Source of the DNA: Actinoplanes liguriensis
GTDB taxonomy: Bacteria > Actinomycetota > Actinomycetes > Mycobacteriales > Micromonosporaceae
Assembly: GCA_000715855.1 (NCBI GenBank)
Contig: KL571401.1
Location: 1-5,859 of the forward strand
Length of the DNA stretch: 5,859 nt
Direction of reading: 5' to 3'
Shown: piece after piece, positions 5,248 to 5,859 of the stretch
Numbering within the stretch: position 1 is the stretch's first letter
Layout: every line of letters begins with the position of its first letter
Translations under genes and position numbers: made by a program
The notes under the pieces: generated by a model
Database searches by the model: none
Told to the model about the DNA's origin: nothing
What the model saw: the letters and a program-made list of their open reading frames with translations, nothing else

Positions 5248-5859
5248 TTCTCGGCTCGCAGGTGGGTGAGTTTCTCCGGGTTGCGGACGTAGTACATGCC
5301 GGCGATGCGGCCGTCCTCCACGCGGATCGCCATCACGCCGTCAAGCTCGCCGTCCAGGCGCATCAGCAGCGCCGGGCTGCCGTTGACCAGGGTCAGCTCG
5401 ACGGTGATCTTCTCGACCGTCTTGCCGATGCCGCCGAGCAGGAACCGGGCCACCTTGTGACCGCCGACGATCGGGCGCACCGACGCCTGCTTGATGCCGC
5501 CGCCGTCCGCGATCAGGACCATGTCCGGCGCCAGCACGTCCATCAGACTCTGCAGGTCACCGGTGTCCAACGCCTGCCGGAACGACTCCAGCACGGCCCG
5601 GGTCTCACTCGCGGTGACCGCGGCGCGGGGGCGTCGGGCGTCGACGTGCAGGCGGGCGCGGTGGGCGATCTGGCGGACCGCGGCGGGACTCTTGCCGAGG
5701 GCGTCGGCGATCTGGTCGTACTTCACGTCGAACGCCTCACGCAGCACGAACACGGCCCGCTCGGTCGGCGAGAGCGTCTCCAGGACCAGCATCAGCGCGA
5801 TCGACACGCTCTCCGCCAGCTCGACGTCCTCGGCGACGTCCGGCGTGGTCAGCATCGGC
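5229..5859 (-). CDS. ECF41/SigJ-type RNA polymerase sigma factor, 3' part
   Basis: This is the C-terminal part of a sigma-70 family ECF factor; the frame stays open to the window edge, so the start and region 2 lie outside. Counting from the methionine at 5855, which is probably internal, sigma region 4 runs from about 11 to 75. It includes L-S-P-T-E-R-A-V-F-V-L-R-E-A-F at 28-42 and a helix-turn-helix Y-D-Q-I-A-D-A-L-G-K-S-P-A-A-V-R-Q at 46-62. A SnoaL/NTF2-like domain follows (about 84-200). It shows the ECF41 signatures D117-G-G-G120 and N192-P-E-K-L196. In ECF41 factors this extension controls the sigma factor itself in place of a separate anti-sigma factor. These genes are usually next to a carboxymuconolactone decarboxylase, oxidoreductase or epimerase gene. 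None is on this side, so any partner would lie beyond the window. No truncation at the 3' end is seen. Confidence 0.9.
   Translation of the reverse strand, partial: PMLTTPDVAEDVELAESVSIALMLVLETLSPTERAVFVLREAFDVKYDQIADALGKSPAAVRQIAHRARLHVDARRPRAAVTASETRAVLESFRQALDTGDLQSLMDVLAPDMVLIADGGGIKQASVRPIVGGHKVARFLLGGIGKTVEKITVELTLVNGSPALLMRLDGELDGVMAIRVEDGRIAGMYYVRNPEKLTHLRAENPLTRR

Overview
The window looks like chromosomal DNA from a high-GC actinomycete. The coding sequence has strong G/C bias at third codon positions. GTG starts, a Tat-exported PhoD, a secreted DUF1524 HNH nuclease, an actinobacterial LolA-fold-type lipoprotein and an ECF41-type sigma factor all fit this. A Micromonosporaceae or Actinoplanes-like source is my guess from gene style and cannot be proved here. 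I see no rRNA, tRNA, transposase, integrase, phage gene or CRISPR array.

Layout, left to right. (1) A CPBP intramembrane protease gene on the minus strand (9-740). Its upstream region (741-913) holds a candidate promoter with a palindromic spacer and a roughly 100-bp array of 10-bp tandem repeats. (2) A secreted lipoprotein gene on the minus strand (914-1630, GTG start). (3) A secreted HNH/DUF1524 nuclease gene on the minus strand (1742-2374). (4) A 209-bp divergent intergenic region with a perfect 14-bp palindrome. (5) A plus-strand pair: a Tat-exported PhoD-family phosphatase/phosphodiesterase (2584-4119), overlapping by 4 bp a secreted beta-sandwich plus discoidin-domain protein (4116-4841). 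(6) A small MmcQ/YjbR-family gene (4864-5226, plus), probably leaderless. (7) The 3' part of an ECF41/SigJ-type sigma factor gene (5229-5859, minus), convergent with yjbR. The two stop codons are 2 bp apart, and a hairpin could span both.

The centre of the window reads as an extracellular function cluster. A secreted nuclease and a secreted phosphatase/phosphodiesterase diverge from a shared control region, and a carbohydrate- or surface-binding type protein is translationally coupled to the phosphatase. A role in scavenging phosphate from external nucleic acids or cell-wall polymers is a reasonable inference. However, I found no convincing PHO box, so phosphate control is not shown. No clearly new defence or mobile system is visible. 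The most unusual items are the PhoD-discoidin gene pair, the 10-bp repeat array at the CPBP promoter and the 14-bp palindrome between the divergent genes.
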